Of a stretch of DNA of 64,000 nt, positions 1 to 19,500 are shown in pieces (the stretch's first letter is position 1; every line of letters begins with the position of its first letter). Where the stretch lies: the NCBI GenBank assembly GCA_018873245.2, contig JAEMBT020000009.1:7253288-7317287 (forward strand). Reading direction: 5' to 3'. The notes under the pieces are model-generated. The model did no database searches. It was given only the letters and a program-made list of their open reading frames with translations, and had not been told where the DNA came from. Both the position numbers and the translations under genes were made by a program. Origin of the DNA: Archegozetes longisetosus (taxonomy: Eukaryota; Arthropoda; Arachnida; Sarcoptiformes; Trhypochthoniidae).

Positions 1-563
1 AAAATAAGATAATTAATTGATTATGATTTTACTATTGGAGGTATACAGTTTATAGATGTAACCGAATTAACATCAAATTGTTTTTATTAATTTTATCCAA
101 TGATGTATTATATGAAAAAGTCTTTAGAAATATTTCTAAATGAAATTGTACAGTAAACGAATCATTGATTATATAGTAAATAAAGTTTAAGCATTCAAAT
201 ATACATAAAATAACTAACTTTAAAATGGCGCATAAATACAAAAACAACTAATCGTGAAAACGTTGCTATGCTATAAGAATACTTTCAATTATATTTGCAA
301 ATTTTTTAGAAAGTACGTCATTCGAATCAATGTTAATATATATTAAATCATATAGGTATATCAACTGTTCCTTAAACATATTGATACAGCCCTATACATT
401 AATTGTTATGTATCTCAAGTACTGAATATACATAAAGAGATAAAGTATTATGCCAAAAGCATAATAGTATAATTATGACCTATTCTTTATTCTATTTCAA
501 TAGAGGCTTTAAGTTTTCGAATAGGAATTTCATGAAGAAGCAGAAAGGAGAAAGTCCATTTTT
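1..563. other. no gene seen
   Basis: This is AT-rich sequence with no coding signal that I trust on either strand. Short open frames here have no recognisable domain or codon pattern. The missing final exon of the neighbouring receptor gene, expected to carry a TYxxxxxQF motif on the minus strand, was looked for here and not found. Confidence 0.5.
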
Positions 564-1424
564 GGAGGTAATTGCAACATCACAAAACCTATACAAAAAT
601 ACTTGCCAGGTCAAGTACTACAACTTTGCTTGTGGGAGTATAGTTGTTGAGGGCGGGGTTCATCCGTTGGATGGCTCTAAAGTTGTAATCAAAAATTGAG
701 GAAAACACGAATACGAGGTGCCGAATCCTAATAATCCAAACATGCTGAACCGATGATGATGTTAATTTTTCAATAGAACATGGAAAATGGCGGTTTTCTT
801 AAAGTAGATAATAAATCATTTATTCGAGAATAAATGTTGCGATTGGTGTGGCCTAGGCCATTATGCCCTTCCAGTGCTCACTAGCCACAACTAGTCAGAG
901 ACAGTGTCAGTGCTTTCCAGAACCCAACAAACCTCATTCAATGAGGCCATACGTCTGTAGCCATACTCCTCCGGGGCCCAAAGGCAACCCCCGATGAGAA
1001 GGAGACTAGGGCTCATTTATCACTGGATCCCTCTCTCCAAGGATCCAGCGCGGGCCTTATTTGAGAGAGTACCGCCCGAGACCCCCGAAATCTTTCGGCT
1101 GCCATGGCGGCGTAGCGTTTTTACCGGGAGCACTTAGCCAAGCTTGCTAATAGCAAGCCTATTACCTGCCGTCACCACGAAGAGGTGGCCCCCTTTGCAG
1201 CCTCATGTCCTACCAGAATGATGTCATCATCATACGATTCAGCATGGTCGAATTAGTGGAAATAGACTCCTGATATGTCTGTTTTCTGTGAGCTTTTCGC
1301 CTTATATTTGGAGCCCTCTAGCGGCTAAACCCGGCGATTTACAACGGTGTGGTCAGCAACAAAGTTGTAGTACTTGACCTTGCGAGTATTTTGGTATAGG
1401 TTTTGTGATGTTGCAATTACCTCC
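564..1424. mobile_element. GC-rich element bounded by 65-bp inverted arms
   Basis: Positions 564-628 and 1360-1424 are an inverted pair of about 65 bp with only a few mismatches (left arm begins GGAGGTAATTGCAACATC; the right arm ends with its reverse complement). The interior, about 840-1350, is much richer in G+C than the surroundings and carries no open frame or protein similarity I recognise. The inverted arms plus foreign base composition suggest a non-autonomous transposon or foldback element. Outer boundaries are uncertain, because weaker inverted similarity continues outward to about 480 and 1510. No target duplication was identified. Confidence 0.55.
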
Positions 1425-2059
1425 ACTGGCCCATAGAAAATGGACATCCTCCTTTCAAGATTTGAAGCATAATTCCTCATCTCTATGGATACGTGAGTTT
1501 ATTCTAAACTAGTAGAGTAGAATGCGGATTACAATCTCAGAAATTTTATGTCACAATATTATGTTACAAAACGAAATATTTGTTAATCTTGAAGTGATAT
1601 CAGATTTTAGAATAGATTCTTATTTACAACTGTATTGAGTTACCACCTTTCAATAACTAAAATAGCTCAATTCAGATACGCAGGTCATCCTTATTCCAAC
1701 AAAACCACTCATAAAACTTGTTGAGTGCGTCTTAATTTATAGATTGGTAAACAGGCAAAAAAATAATCGTATAATATAGATATCAACTTATAAATCGGAG
1801 TTCATTCCAAACAATCATAATTATGATTAAAAGACAATTGTTTATAACATGAATAAATAATTATTGAAACATATTTATATTTTGTGGACATCATTTGCAC
1901 ATTTACAAGAAAATAGACTAGGTTTAAATTCAGTTATTATGCAATAATATTAGTGTGTAAGTGATAGTCAAACCAAGCACCTTCGATTGAGTGTAAACAA
2001 AAATAGATTAAATAAGTTTGTAAAGCAACAAATTTACTCAAAATAAAGAAATCACTTAC
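1425..2059. other. no gene seen; expected receptor 3' exon not found
   Basis: This AT-rich stretch lies downstream (minus strand) of the last recognised exon of the gustatory-receptor-like gene. No acceptor followed by a TYxxxxxQF-type C-terminus could be identified. Confidence 0.4.
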
Positions 2060-4062
<2,003 letters not shown>

Positions 4063-5739
4063 AGTTTGAATTCATTTACAAGTTTATGACACCTGCATAG
4101 AATGTAAGAGTTCATTTCGACCAAAGCCAACACTTAATAATAACGTTTAAAGTATTGTCTCAAGTATTACGAAATTAATTTTTGTATTCTGTTCAAATAT
4201 TCATGTAAAATATATCAATCGATTGCTTTTAAAAAAATTAAATATTGTTATCTAGTATTATAGATAAATAAGGTTTTTCAGAATATTTACAATGTGTGTT
4301 CTTCTTTCCAATAATAAAGTAATCATTTAGAAAACTAATACTTATTAGAAAAGCACCGTCCATTAGTTTTAAAAGTTAAATCCAACGGTAAAATTCACAA
4401 ACTTAAATAAGGAGTTGCAATTTCACTATCAATCATTTGAATAGATAAATAATTTTAAATTCATTACAAATTACTACTTCGATTCGTATGTAAACATTCA
4501 ACATAATGTGCACAATTTTTAAATCAATTTATTAAATTAACTCAGTATTTTTATTTTCACTACTTTATAGAAAATTTCATAAAATAATACAACCACTATA
4601 TTATACAAAAACGTCATTCTGAAAGTTCTTATCACAAACTTTACGTCTATATTTAAAAGTGAAATGTAATCGACTCAAAACCCATTACTTCAATTACATT
4701 ATTGAATATATTATTGATATTACTTGAGAGAATAGTAAACCTATTATGAATGTAATTCTATATCATATTTTATCATAACTCATATATGAGGTCTTGATTC
4801 ACAGAAAAGGTTTAAGTTACAAAATTGCAAAAAATTATATTTAGATCTTTTCACATTAATAATAAAACTTATTTGCCGATGTTATCTCCTAGATTCAATT
4901 AAGTCCTTTTGGAAATGAACCCTTATATGTTCACTCCACTTTAAAAAATAAAGCAATATCCTCAGCTCTATGAGTTTCGTTATTCTGTCGACTCTTCGAA
5001 ACTCTATTTTGTGTGAAAGGTTTGAAATTTTAACGAATAATCAGAAATTGATCAAAATTCTATTTAAAAAGTCAACAGAAAACTTTAACACGACAATTTT
5101 CTAAAGTTTTAAAAATCAATAGAGTCTATATTTATCAACATGTTTGTTATAGAGCTTATCGAATATGTTTTCAAAGAGCACAGCCTTAGCCAGGTGGAGC
5201 TAGGCGGCTATAGTCCCCCAAAGAACTTTCAAAACTAAAGTGTAAGTTAGTACTGGAAAACGTCCCTTACAAAACGTTTGAAACTATAGTTAAAAGCAAA
5301 ATTTTTTCGAATTAGAGAGGCAATACTGTAAAGTTATTTAATAACTTTCATAAACCCAAGTATAGTACATTTGATTGATAGAAATTATTAAAATTCTATA
5401 CTTTGATGTGTCAAATCATTTCATAAAATACAATGTCAAAAGACAATAAAAAAATTTTCAAATATTTTGAAACTTGTTTTGAATAATGATTTAATTTTAA
5501 TATAAATGTTTAATTTGAGTTGATGAATAATTAATTAATTTTAATTGAAATCCAAGCATTTCATGAGTTTTGAGATAATGAAACCTTTTGCTACTCATTA
5601 TTGTTTGAATTTAGAAAACTTAAAATCAAATTCTGAAACTGTACAATTATTATTCAATGAATGTTAAGATATTTTTGATGCTTTTGAAAAAATGATTGAT
5701 TATCCAAATTGAACGCCAAATTTAATAAAATATACTAAG
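4063..5739. other. no gene seen
   Basis: AT-rich intergenic DNA upstream of the receptor gene. No open frame with recognisable protein similarity. The right end leads into the decayed hAT fragment; frames from about 5585 may be upstream parts of the same relic, but they are too broken to assign. Confidence 0.5.
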
Positions 5740-5936
5740 ATATCACTGACTGTAGGATGTGTTAATGTCTCGTGCAAAAGGAATTTTTCAACATTAATAA
5801 GAATTAAAACTTATTTAAGAAATTGTATGTCAAATGAAAGATTAAGCAGTTTATTCCTCGTACCAATTGAAAGAGAAACAGCTTCATATTTATATTTGGA
5901 CAATTTTATTGAATTTGCTAAAAAATCATTGTAATA
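5740..5936 (+). pseudogene. hAT transposase C-terminal (dimerisation) fragment, ZMYM1-like
   Basis: One frame reads through about 60 codons: SLTVGCVNVSCKRNFSTL, then IRIKTYLRNCMSNERLSSL and LDNFIEFAKKSL before a stop. The pattern (S..R.FS.L..IKT.LR..M...RLS.L) is the hATC dimerisation region of zinc-finger MYM-type-1-like hAT transposases. No intact upstream transposase is joined to it, and neighbouring frames contain stops, so this is a relic. Family level is firm from the motif; the exact subfamily is inferred. Confidence 0.7.
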
Positions 5937-6684
5937 CAAAAGTTATGCTGTATTGAATTTCGATCCAATAAACCTTTATCTATACAGAAAAATTTCAGAA
6001 TTTTCAACCCCTAGACTAAGAATGCTGGCTATGGCAGTGCAAAGAGATAGAAAAGTTTATTTTCAATAAAATCAGATAATGCAATGATAAAATTTTTAAG
6101 CACCCTTCATTTGGCTAAATATTTTCATTGAAAGGAATTTTCTACAGGAAGTTATGGCAAATTCAATTTATTTAGGCTTAAATGAAAGAACACTCAAATT
6201 TTAATATATACTGTGACCCAAGAAAACTGTGTCACTTGTTAGTCACAATCAACTGAATCATCAAACTGAAATATCTGTTGGGATAAACATTTTAATAGAG
6301 TGGAAAACATTATTTCAGAGAGTGATTCGCGAACCTAAGTCTTAGGCCAATCATTATTGGACATATATGAAATTAAGATATCCATAATTAAATATGATTC
6401 AAATTTATTCATTTCACTGATTATTCGCAATAGAAAATAGTACCTACTCTTATCATCATTTCAGTCAGAATTCAAAGAATTATTATTGGCTATCAACACT
6501 ATGACCTAAATGGTTGATAATTTAATTGAAAAAATAATTTAATATAAAATTAATCAAATCAACAATTTTGATGTCATTTTTACTTAACTCATTTTTGACC
6601 GAAATAGTCTGTTAAACATTTTAGATATAATATTAAATTATTTCACTCGTTTATTACAATAATTTCAATCTTTCACTTTTCATA
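5937..6684. other. no gene seen
   Basis: AT-rich intergenic sequence between the hAT fragment and the 3' end of the alpha-glucosidase gene; nothing recognisable. Confidence 0.5.
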
Positions 6685-6694
6685 TTTATTTATT
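6685..6694 (-). other. overlapping AATAAA polyadenylation signals for the GH31 gene
   Basis: Two overlapping AATAAA hexamers on the minus strand, about 75 nt past the stop codon of the alpha-glucosidase. Position and sequence fit a polyadenylation signal, but in DNA this AT-rich the match alone is weak evidence. Confidence 0.4.
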
Positions 6695-6765
6695 TTCATA
6701 AATTTTCAGTTCTGATACACATTCTCATTAAAAATGCTTACAACAGATGCATTCAAAAAACAATT

Positions 6766-11389
<4,624 letters not shown>

Positions 11390-13979
11390 ATTGGGTTCTC
11401 TACAATACACTTAGTAACAGTTTAGACAGAGTTTAATACAAGTATTAGTTTATATAGGTTGCCGGTTGGATTATGCTAATCTGGCAAAACACTATTAACC
11501 ATATGCTACGACCCAAACTGTAAGGCATAATATAAAGTAATTTTGATACATATATGTTCTTGATGATATATGAGTCGTAGTATATGGATAGATATTGGTG
11601 TGCCATATTCATGTAATCTAACCACTACTTTATTTCATACCTTAAAATTTGAGCCGTAGCACACGGATAATAGTGTTATGCCGAAATAGTGTAATCTAAC
11701 CATGTTGCCTAAACTTTGTGTGAAACTTTGCAAACGTTTATTAGATTAGATAACAGCTTATAATTAATCAATATTTGAAATTAGTGAATCTTCTGGTAAG
11801 TAGCTTCTATAATTAGACTTATTTTCCAGTTAAGAAATTATAATTTTTTTTATCACTAATTGTGCTTTGAGGATAACAAATTATTTTATGATAGTGTTCG
11901 CTGATCACGAATGTCAAATTAATTTCTGCGAAAAGTTAAAGCTTAACTCTCAAAGACAAAAAAGGGGTAACCACTCTGTCATGTCTCAAAAAGCACCCTT
12001 AAATTTTTTCTTGAAAAAATGGATTTTATTAATTATTACATAGTATAGGGATACAAATACGACTGCCAGGTGTCCCAGAATTGAGGCTTTTCTCCCTTCT
12101 CCCCGATGGGGTCGGACGGAAGGCTGTTTCTCCCTTTTAAACCAAAACCATTAAGCAAGGACTTCTTAGGAATACAAGTCTATAAGACAAGATACTTCGA
12201 ATAATGTTTGAACATCCATATACTGACTCCTTGTTATCAGAAAATTTCACCTTTTCCAAAATGCAGCTCTACCTTCCTCTTTGAATTGAGAAAGTTACTT
12301 CTAAATCTGATGTGGGCATGGTCCGAAATTCGACATCGAAAATGTTAATCATTTATTTTAATTTTAAATTATATGATTATAATTAACTTAAGTTATTAAT
12401 ACATTATATAAGTTAAATAAAATAAATTCAATAATAAATTTTTGAGAAATAATTGCAAACACAGCCTTTTCTAAATTCAAATCCAAAAAAGGACAAATAA
12501 ACGTTCCGTCTAGAATTTTGATCACACGGGACTGTCACGTCAATACCAAGACGGGTGATCACCCCAATATAAGTAACAATTTATAAAAAGAGCTTGTAAA
12601 ACAGAGAATTTGTACTCCAGCTATAGTTTATGAATACCCTCTCTGAAAATTATGAATAATCTTGATAGCGAGCTTTTTTTATTTAAGTTTAAACCAATTA
12701 TATTACATTTTAAAATTTTTCAGGATGCTCAAAAGAATACTCTGACTTTCAACATGAATATAAAGAGAATTTACGAAATCTGGGTGATGAAACTTAACTT
12801 GAATTTTAAAATGTAACTCAATAATACTAGCATTGCGATATTAGTCTATTATATTCATTTTGCAAGTCCTTCCAACTGAAAAACGAAATATATATACATC
12901 AGGTTGCACAGAAGCAGTTGTGTTGGGAATAATTAAAGAATTTCGCAAGATTTCACTTTGTTGTAACACCTCTTGATCAGTGTAGCCAGACTCCGAATCA
13001 AAAACAATAAGCATTGACTTAAACTGATGAAATCAGAGATCTTCTGCACCATATTTTCACAAGATAGCTCGGAATAGGTAAATATCGGGTTTTTGGAGTC
13101 CCTATGGATATCCACATGCTCTGTTCCCTCGTGACCACCTCAGCCCGAAAATATAGGCCACACCTTTCTCCGACACAGTTTAGAACCCACCTTCAATTTC
13201 GGATCCCCTATATATGCATATATTCTGACTAACCCTCGTAACATTCAAATCACTTTTCACATCTAACTTTTACAATTATTTTATCTTTTCTCTCAAATTC
13301 AATTTAATCTTGCTTTCTCACATTTTACTTTAAATCTTCCGTTTATACTTATTATCGTTACAGATTAAGGATGTACTATCGATCAAATAATTGTCAAATT
13401 TTGCGCTAAAATAATAGGGATCACAATATCATATTTTAAAACTTCTATTTCAACATAAATTCAATAGCAGTGAATGCATTATAAAAGTTCAGTTCTTTGA
13501 AAGTTTAATAATAAATTTCATATTATAAAACAACATTAAGTTTTTATTGACTGAATTTTTGCATTCCCTGAGATCTGTGCTCAAAAAATTGCAGGAAAAT
13601 GCACAATTTGACAGATACTTATTTGATTGATAGTACAATAGGCAAACCCACTACCCCTTAGCATGAGTTATACCCCCTCAGCGTCAGTAAAGAGCCAATC
13701 ACTCGAAACACTATTTACTAGTATATTTGGTACAGTTAAATCTCGCTATGAATGACTAATTTTTAAAATAATTTTTTACAATGATCTAGTTTAGTTTTAA
13801 CACTTGCACTATTATAATTATTTTCTAGTAAAATATCGAATGAATTACTTTCGTCCTCTGTATCACTTTCAGAATCTCCGAAGTTTATTATGGAATCATT
13901 AAAAGTTGAATCAATAGACCATCAGTTTCCTAGTAAATTCTTTTAACACGTTTAACATTTTCAGAATAATTTTTTCAAT
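11390..13979. other. no gene seen
   Basis: Upstream region of the alpha-glucosidase gene followed by AT-rich intergenic DNA. Slightly GC-richer islands at about 12060-12140 and 13120-13220 have no open frame or repeat partner that I recognise. A minus-strand open frame of 60 codons near 13.0 kb has no domain and is probably chance. Confidence 0.45.
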
Positions 13980-14522
13980 TTTCTTGCTTAACTTCTTTAA
14001 AAGATTCTAATATCACTTTCCGAACTTACTTTTTTTTATCATTTCCTATATTATGTCGATCTGAAAACCTCTTTATTTGAGACCAAACTAATTCAATTAG
14101 ATTTAAATAGCAATGATAAGCTGGAAACCTTATAAGGATATGACCATCATTTTCGATGACTTGTTAGACGGTGTAATGTTTTTACGGCATATTTTTTATC
14201 AAATTCAACAATTCAACTTTAAAGCATCTTCCGGATGTCTGACGTTTCTATTCTTAAGCCAATTTTTCATAAACGTTTTATTATCATTTTGTGTTGGGAT
14301 ATGACTGTATAGTCTCAAATGTATAGGCGCATTTTCCATAACTAATATGGAATTTTCGGTCAAAGGCCTATAGTCGAATAAGAATCGAATAATTAACACA
14401 ATTAATTTGTAGTACTCCTCGTCCCTCATCAACCATATGCAAGAAAAATCAAAAGTGACAGGAGTAGGAGGAGAAGTTATGAGTTTTTTTCCGAATATTT
14501 TATTGAAGGGTCTATGGGCCAA
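13980..14522 (-). pseudogene. Tc1/mariner-IS630-type DDE transposase relic
   Basis: On the minus strand two frames carry pieces of a DDE endonuclease. The first has SILVMENAPIHLR (14.35 kb; compare the family's LVMDNAPxH around the second Asp, here replaced by Glu). The second has HILIRFPAYHCYLNLIELVW followed by SQIKRFSDRH at about 14.04-14.15 kb (compare PxYHPDLNPIELxW). The order on the minus strand is correct for one transposase. Internal stops and frame changes show that it is dead. The N-terminal DNA-binding region and terminal repeats were not found. Confidence 0.7.
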
Positions 14523-14807
14523 AAGTGAATTTTAAAATGTAATTTAACCCCTTTATCCACCTCCAAACTTAATGTAATTTTCAAGTATTGTAGGCACTAG
14601 TGAGAAAATATTTTTCACAAAGTATCAAAGTGTTACAAGAGTAGCTAGTTGGCGTTTCGAGCGGTCAAACAATTTACCTTTACAAATTTCTTATTTTGTT
14701 AGAGGCACTTATATATGGAATTGATGACAGCATATTAAGGTTAATAAACAAGTTTTTAGTTGCATATATTTATTAGCAAAACTTAGAATAATACAAAAAG
14801 GGGTGTG

Positions 14808-16617
14808 ACGATGTTATACCTTCCATTTCTAACTCTACCAGAATTAGGTGGAAAGATCTGGCTAATAACAACACCAGGACCATATTCGAAGCACAAATAC
14901 GTAACAGATATATAATGACTTCCAACGCAACAGAAAGCGCAGAAAAGGAATGGAGACTCTTCGAGGAAACGGTGATTGAGGCAGCAACCGAAGCATGCGG
15001 ACTTAAACGTGTTGGCGTAGCATTCGGAGGCAGCCAAAGAACATCGTGGTGGAATGGAGAAGTCAAAATAGACGTTCGAAGGAAAAAGACTGCATTCAAA
15101 TAAATGCTGTGCAATAAAACATCAGATGTTGTTAACAAATATCGAGCAGCCCGAAAGGAAGCCGCAAGAACAGTGTCAGGAGCAAAATCGCGAGCGTGGG
15201 AGGAATTTGGTAGGATCTTAGAGGATAACCACAAAACAGCGGTGAAAACTTCTGGCAAAAAATTCGAAGAATACGCCGAGGAAAACAAGACGCTTTACGG
15301 ACCATCAAAACAATTCCGAATAGGTGATCAAGGATAACAAGATACTTGCCAGATGGAGAGAACACTTCAAGAAATTCCTCAACCCAGTGTAAGCTACGCC
15401 TGATGATCACATCAGCAGTATTAACGAACAAGTAGACCCAATTCTACAAGAGGAAGTTATGACTGCAATTAAAAACCTGAAGAATTTTAAAGCTGCCGGA
15501 ATCGATGAAATACGAGCAGAAATTCTGAAGGCCATGGGCCGTAAAGGGTGCGAATGGTTGACACGAGTGATCAATGTGTCATGGAAGACCTGAAAGGCAT
15601 CAAAAGATTGGCAGCAGGGCATAGTGGTACCGCTATTCAAGAAAGATCACAGAATGCTCAAACTAGCGGGGCATAACTCTCCTTGGTCAGGCTGGAAAGG
15701 TATATGCAAAAATAGTAGAGGAAGTGCCGGAAAAAGAGGAACCTTTAATCCAAGAAGAGCAATGTGGATCCGCCCAGACCGCGGAACAACAGACCAACTC
15801 TTCACTCTAGCACAAGTATATGAAAAATCTTGGAAATATGAGAGACCAGTACGCACTTGCTTCATTGATCTAGAGAAAGCATATGATCGTGTGCCAAGAG
15901 ATGTACTCTGAAAGGTGCTAGAAGAATATAACATAAGAGGTGTGCTACTAAGAGCAATAAAATCACTGTACAATCACTATGGGAGTTGTTTTCGAATAAA
16001 TGGGTTGAAATCAAAAACCTTCATGGTAAACGCTGGACTCCGCCAAGGGTGCGTGTCGTCTCCACTCCTATTCAGTCTTCATGAATAGGATATCGAGGCG
16101 CAGCCAAGGCAATGAGTGTATCTCGATAGGAGATGCAAGGGTGAGCAACGTTCTCTTCGCAGACGACGTTGCAAAACTTGCGTCTACCAGGGTAGATCTC
16201 CAGAAGGCACTAGATAGGTTCAATGAAGAATGTAATGCGGCCGGAATGAAAATCAGTGCGTCAAAAACCCAGGCAATGACGATCTCTAGAAATCCACATG
16301 AGAGTGGCAACCTGCATGTTAGTGGGTCCCCACTCCTAGAGGTTGAGAAGTTTAAGTATCTCGGGGTAACATTCACGAGTGACGGAAAATGGGACACGGA
16401 ATTAACATCGCGTATTGGAGCAGCAGCTGGAGTCATGCGACAATTGTACACGACCGTCGTAACAAAAAGAGAACCCAGCACTAAGACCGAGCTCTCAATC
16501 TACAAATCCGTGTATAGACCTATTCTCACCTATGGACATGAGCAATGGGTCATGACCGAAAGAGTGAAATCGCGGGTACAGGCGGCAGAAATGAGGTTTC
16601 TAAGATATTACTATTAA
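14808..16617 (+). mobile_element. RTE-like non-LTR retrotransposon relic, reverse transcriptase
   Basis: A 5'-truncated LINE with decayed coding. In order: a linker with KEWRLFEETVIEAATEACG, then NLKNFKAAGIDEIRAEILK (RT start), PVRTCFIDLEKAYDRVPRDV (catalytic block with the first Asp), NAGLRQGCVSSPLLFSL, VLFADDVAKLAS at about 16160 (the (F/Y)ADD catalytic box), KYLGVTFTSDGKWDTEL and a C-terminal YRPILTYGHEQW. Damage includes an in-frame TAA at about 15101, TGA where Trp is expected (15909-15911), and a frameshift just before 16081. The endonuclease domain is absent. It is much richer in G+C than the flanks. The RTE assignment rests on the RT motifs and was not tested by phylogeny. The 3' end stops at the beginning of another repeat (about 16605). 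Confidence 0.85.
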
Positions 16618-17055
16618 ATAAGTGAGTATACACGAATTTCCATAATTTCTGTAATAAGTGCAAATATTTTTCAAATAGTAATCAGTGAACAATACAGTCT
16701 AAAATATCATAAATGTTTTCAATAAAAAAAAATAATACTGAATGTTTTAATTGAAGTTAAATTCCGATTGTTTGACAACTTTTGAATTCTGGCCAAATCC
16801 TTTGGTTACTGCATTAAATTATATACTTCTAAACATATATTATTCAAATTGACTTAAATATCATGATTACTTATGATGTTTCTCTTTATGCTATAATCTA
16901 ATTCAAATATTTTATATACTTTAAAGAATGATTGAATAAATTCATTAGTAGAACAATAAATGAAAAATAATTCAGTTATATTATATTAATAGAATAAAAA
17001 TTTGTATTAGTTCTCAATGATTGGTTAAAGTTCTATAATCTATGAGGGATTAATT
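16605..17055 (+). repeat. dispersed duplicate, uninterrupted copy
   Basis: This segment is repeated, with mismatches, as 17420-17684 plus 19299-19500. Shared landmarks are GATATTAC.ATTAAATA at the left, CAAATA.TAATCAGTGAA, AAATATCATAAATGTTTTC, and TAGTAGAACAATAAATGAAAA with GATTGGTTAAA.TTCTATAATC at the right. The other copy is split by the TIR element at 17685-19298. No coding content is visible. Confidence 0.7.
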
Positions 17056-17684
17056 ACCAACTTGATAAGTTAAAACCAGGTTTAGAGTTTTCCATTGATT
17101 TTATTATAAAAACATTCAGAAAACTTACATTAAACTTAAAGATACAAGAAATAACGAGAATTAAGCTAAAAGGACACAACTTTTATATGTGATTAAATAT
17201 TACAAATGATATGAGTTACAGATACCTGAAAAACTAACTTTTAAGAATTGACAACTCTTCAATGAGAATAACGTGTCGCCTAAAATCTTCACATATCGAA
17301 TATTGTTATACGATATTATTGCATAAGTTTTGTTAAATAGTTCGTGAAAATTAATAGACATGAGTAAACATTTCTGAAATTTAAGATTAAGAGTTGACTC
17401 TATTGTGAAAAATCAAAAGATATTACCATTAAATAGATGGGAACACACGACCCCTATATAACTTCTGTAGTTAGAGTGCAAATAGCTTTCAAATAATAAT
17501 CAGTGAATGATTCCATCTGAAATATCATAAATGTTTTCTTTAAAAATAAAATGATTGATTGATTGCAGTGAAATTCTAATTTTTAGATAAATTTTGCATT
17601 CTGACCAATTTTTAATTCCTGTATTAAATTGCATACAACGTATTTTATTTTGAAAATGATTCAAGTCGACTTATCTATCACAAT

Positions 17685-19298
17685 AACGGTTGGCTTTTAC
17701 TTTCCCAAGAAGCTGGCAAAGCCATTACATACCTATATATTTATCATCAGTATCACTTGACAAGTAAAAAATTCTCAAGCCACACCCACTTCCGACGAAG
17801 TCTAAGCTCCGCCCACACAAAAATTTGAGCTATACCCACCAAAATTTCCCTAAATGTTCTTCTAAGTATACTGGTTAAGAATATTAAAACGGATTCTCGA
17901 AATTCCTTCTGGGGGCGGAGTTATGAGTATTCAAAGTTTCGATATTTCAATATTTGGTTGGCTATTACTTTCCGGAGAAGCAGGAAAGCCATTACATATC
18001 TATATATTTATTATCAGTATCGCTTGACGAACAAAATTCTCAAGCCACGCCCATTTCCGATCATATCTAAGCTCCGCCCACAAAAAAATTTGAGCCACAC
18101 CAGCCAACATTTTCTAAAATATTCTTTCAAGTATACTGGTTAAGAATATAAAAGCAGGCTCTCGAAATTCCTTCTGGGGGCGGAGTTATGAGCATTCAAA
18201 TTTTCCTTATTTTGCTCATAAAAAACTGCTTCAAATATTGTTTCAGAGATATGATTCAACGAATTTCATAAAAATATATAATGACTAAATAGCTGCACAC
18301 AATTTTGGAATATTAAAAAATTTTTACTGTATCTATTACGCCAATGTAAACTTCAAGATTTAATGCTTGTGAATATTAAGATTAAAAAAAAATAAGAAAT
18401 TTATTGAGCTTATTTTATCTACTTTGTTCTAATTTTATAGTTAAATTAGTTTTTAGATTTAAAAAAGTGTTGAGTTATTTACATGTTTGAAAGATTATCA
18501 AGTTTAATTACTAACTTCGAAATATAAATTATCTTCATACTCTATTTTTGTGTCAGAATATAAAGCAATCCTAGGAACTGATGGAGGATTGATTGAAACT
18601 AGTGCCAACCGAAAGCAAGGTGCAGCAACGAATAGGTATAAAGCATGCATGTCTTTTAGAAAACATCTGAATCTATCGTCATTCTGGTTGATATTTCTGA
18701 TACTGAAATAAATGGAATGAAGATGATAAATACCATAAATTCAAAAATTCATGACCACTCTCTCAGAGGAAATTTTAATAAAACAAAATTCGATAAAAAT
18801 TCTTAAGTTTTTAATCTTTATTTTTATATACTCATTAAATCTTGAAAATTGTATTGGTGCAGTAAATTATAATAAAATAATTGAACTTTATGATTTGGAT
18901 GCATAAACTTTGTTAATTCTTTTTGATATTTATAAAATATATTTTTAAAATTGTGGGCAGCTATTAAGCCATTAAATATTTTATGAAATTCATTGAATCA
19001 TATCGTTGAAACAATATTTGAAGTAGTTTTTTTGAGCAAAATAAAGAAAACTTGAATGCTTATAAATCCGCCCCGAGAAGGAATTTCGAGAACCTGTTTT
19101 TATATTCTTAACCAGTATACTTAGAAGAACATTTAGGGAAATTTTGGTGGGCGTAGCACAAAGTTTTTTGTGAGCGGAGCTTAGACTTCGTTGGAAGTGG
19201 GTGTGGCTTGAGACTTTTTTACTTGTCAAGTGATACTGATGATAAATATATAGGTATGTAATGGCTTTGCCAGTTTCTCGGGAAAGTAAAAGCTATCC
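17685..19298. mobile_element. 1.6-kb TIR element with duplicated left terminus
   Basis: The left end GGTTGGCTTTTACTTTCCC and the right end, read in reverse (GGATAGCTTTTACTTTCCC), are terminal inverted repeats within arms of about 240 bp. The left arm is present twice in tandem (about 17688-17949 and 17950-18200); the right arm (19064-19298) is inverted. Arms contain conserved GC-rich motifs (CTCCGCCCAC, GGGGGCGGAG, CACGCCCA). The element is flanked by CACAAT at 17679-17684 and 19299-19304. Removing it restores the sequence of the duplicate at 16605-17055, so the boundaries are well supported. The interior (18.2-19.06 kb) is AT-rich and non-coding, so the element is non-autonomous. Confidence 0.75.
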
Positions 19299-19500
19299 CA
19301 CAATGACTTATGATATTTCACTTTAAGTTAATATTTGATCCAAATATGTTTGTGATTTAAAAATAATAAATAATCCAATAGTAGAACAATAAATGAAAAA
19401 CTATCCAGTTCACATGTAGGATAAAAATCTTTTGTATCAGTTCATACTGATTGGTTAAAATTCTATAATCTATAAAAACTTAATTGCCAGCATTGATAAC

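Noticed and set aside
12060..12140. short GC-rich island as a possible gene or rRNA fragment
   Set aside because: No open frame and no rRNA block that I recognise; too short to support a call.
14773..16481. several long minus-strand open frames
   Set aside because: They are antisense shadows of the RTE-like reverse transcriptase.
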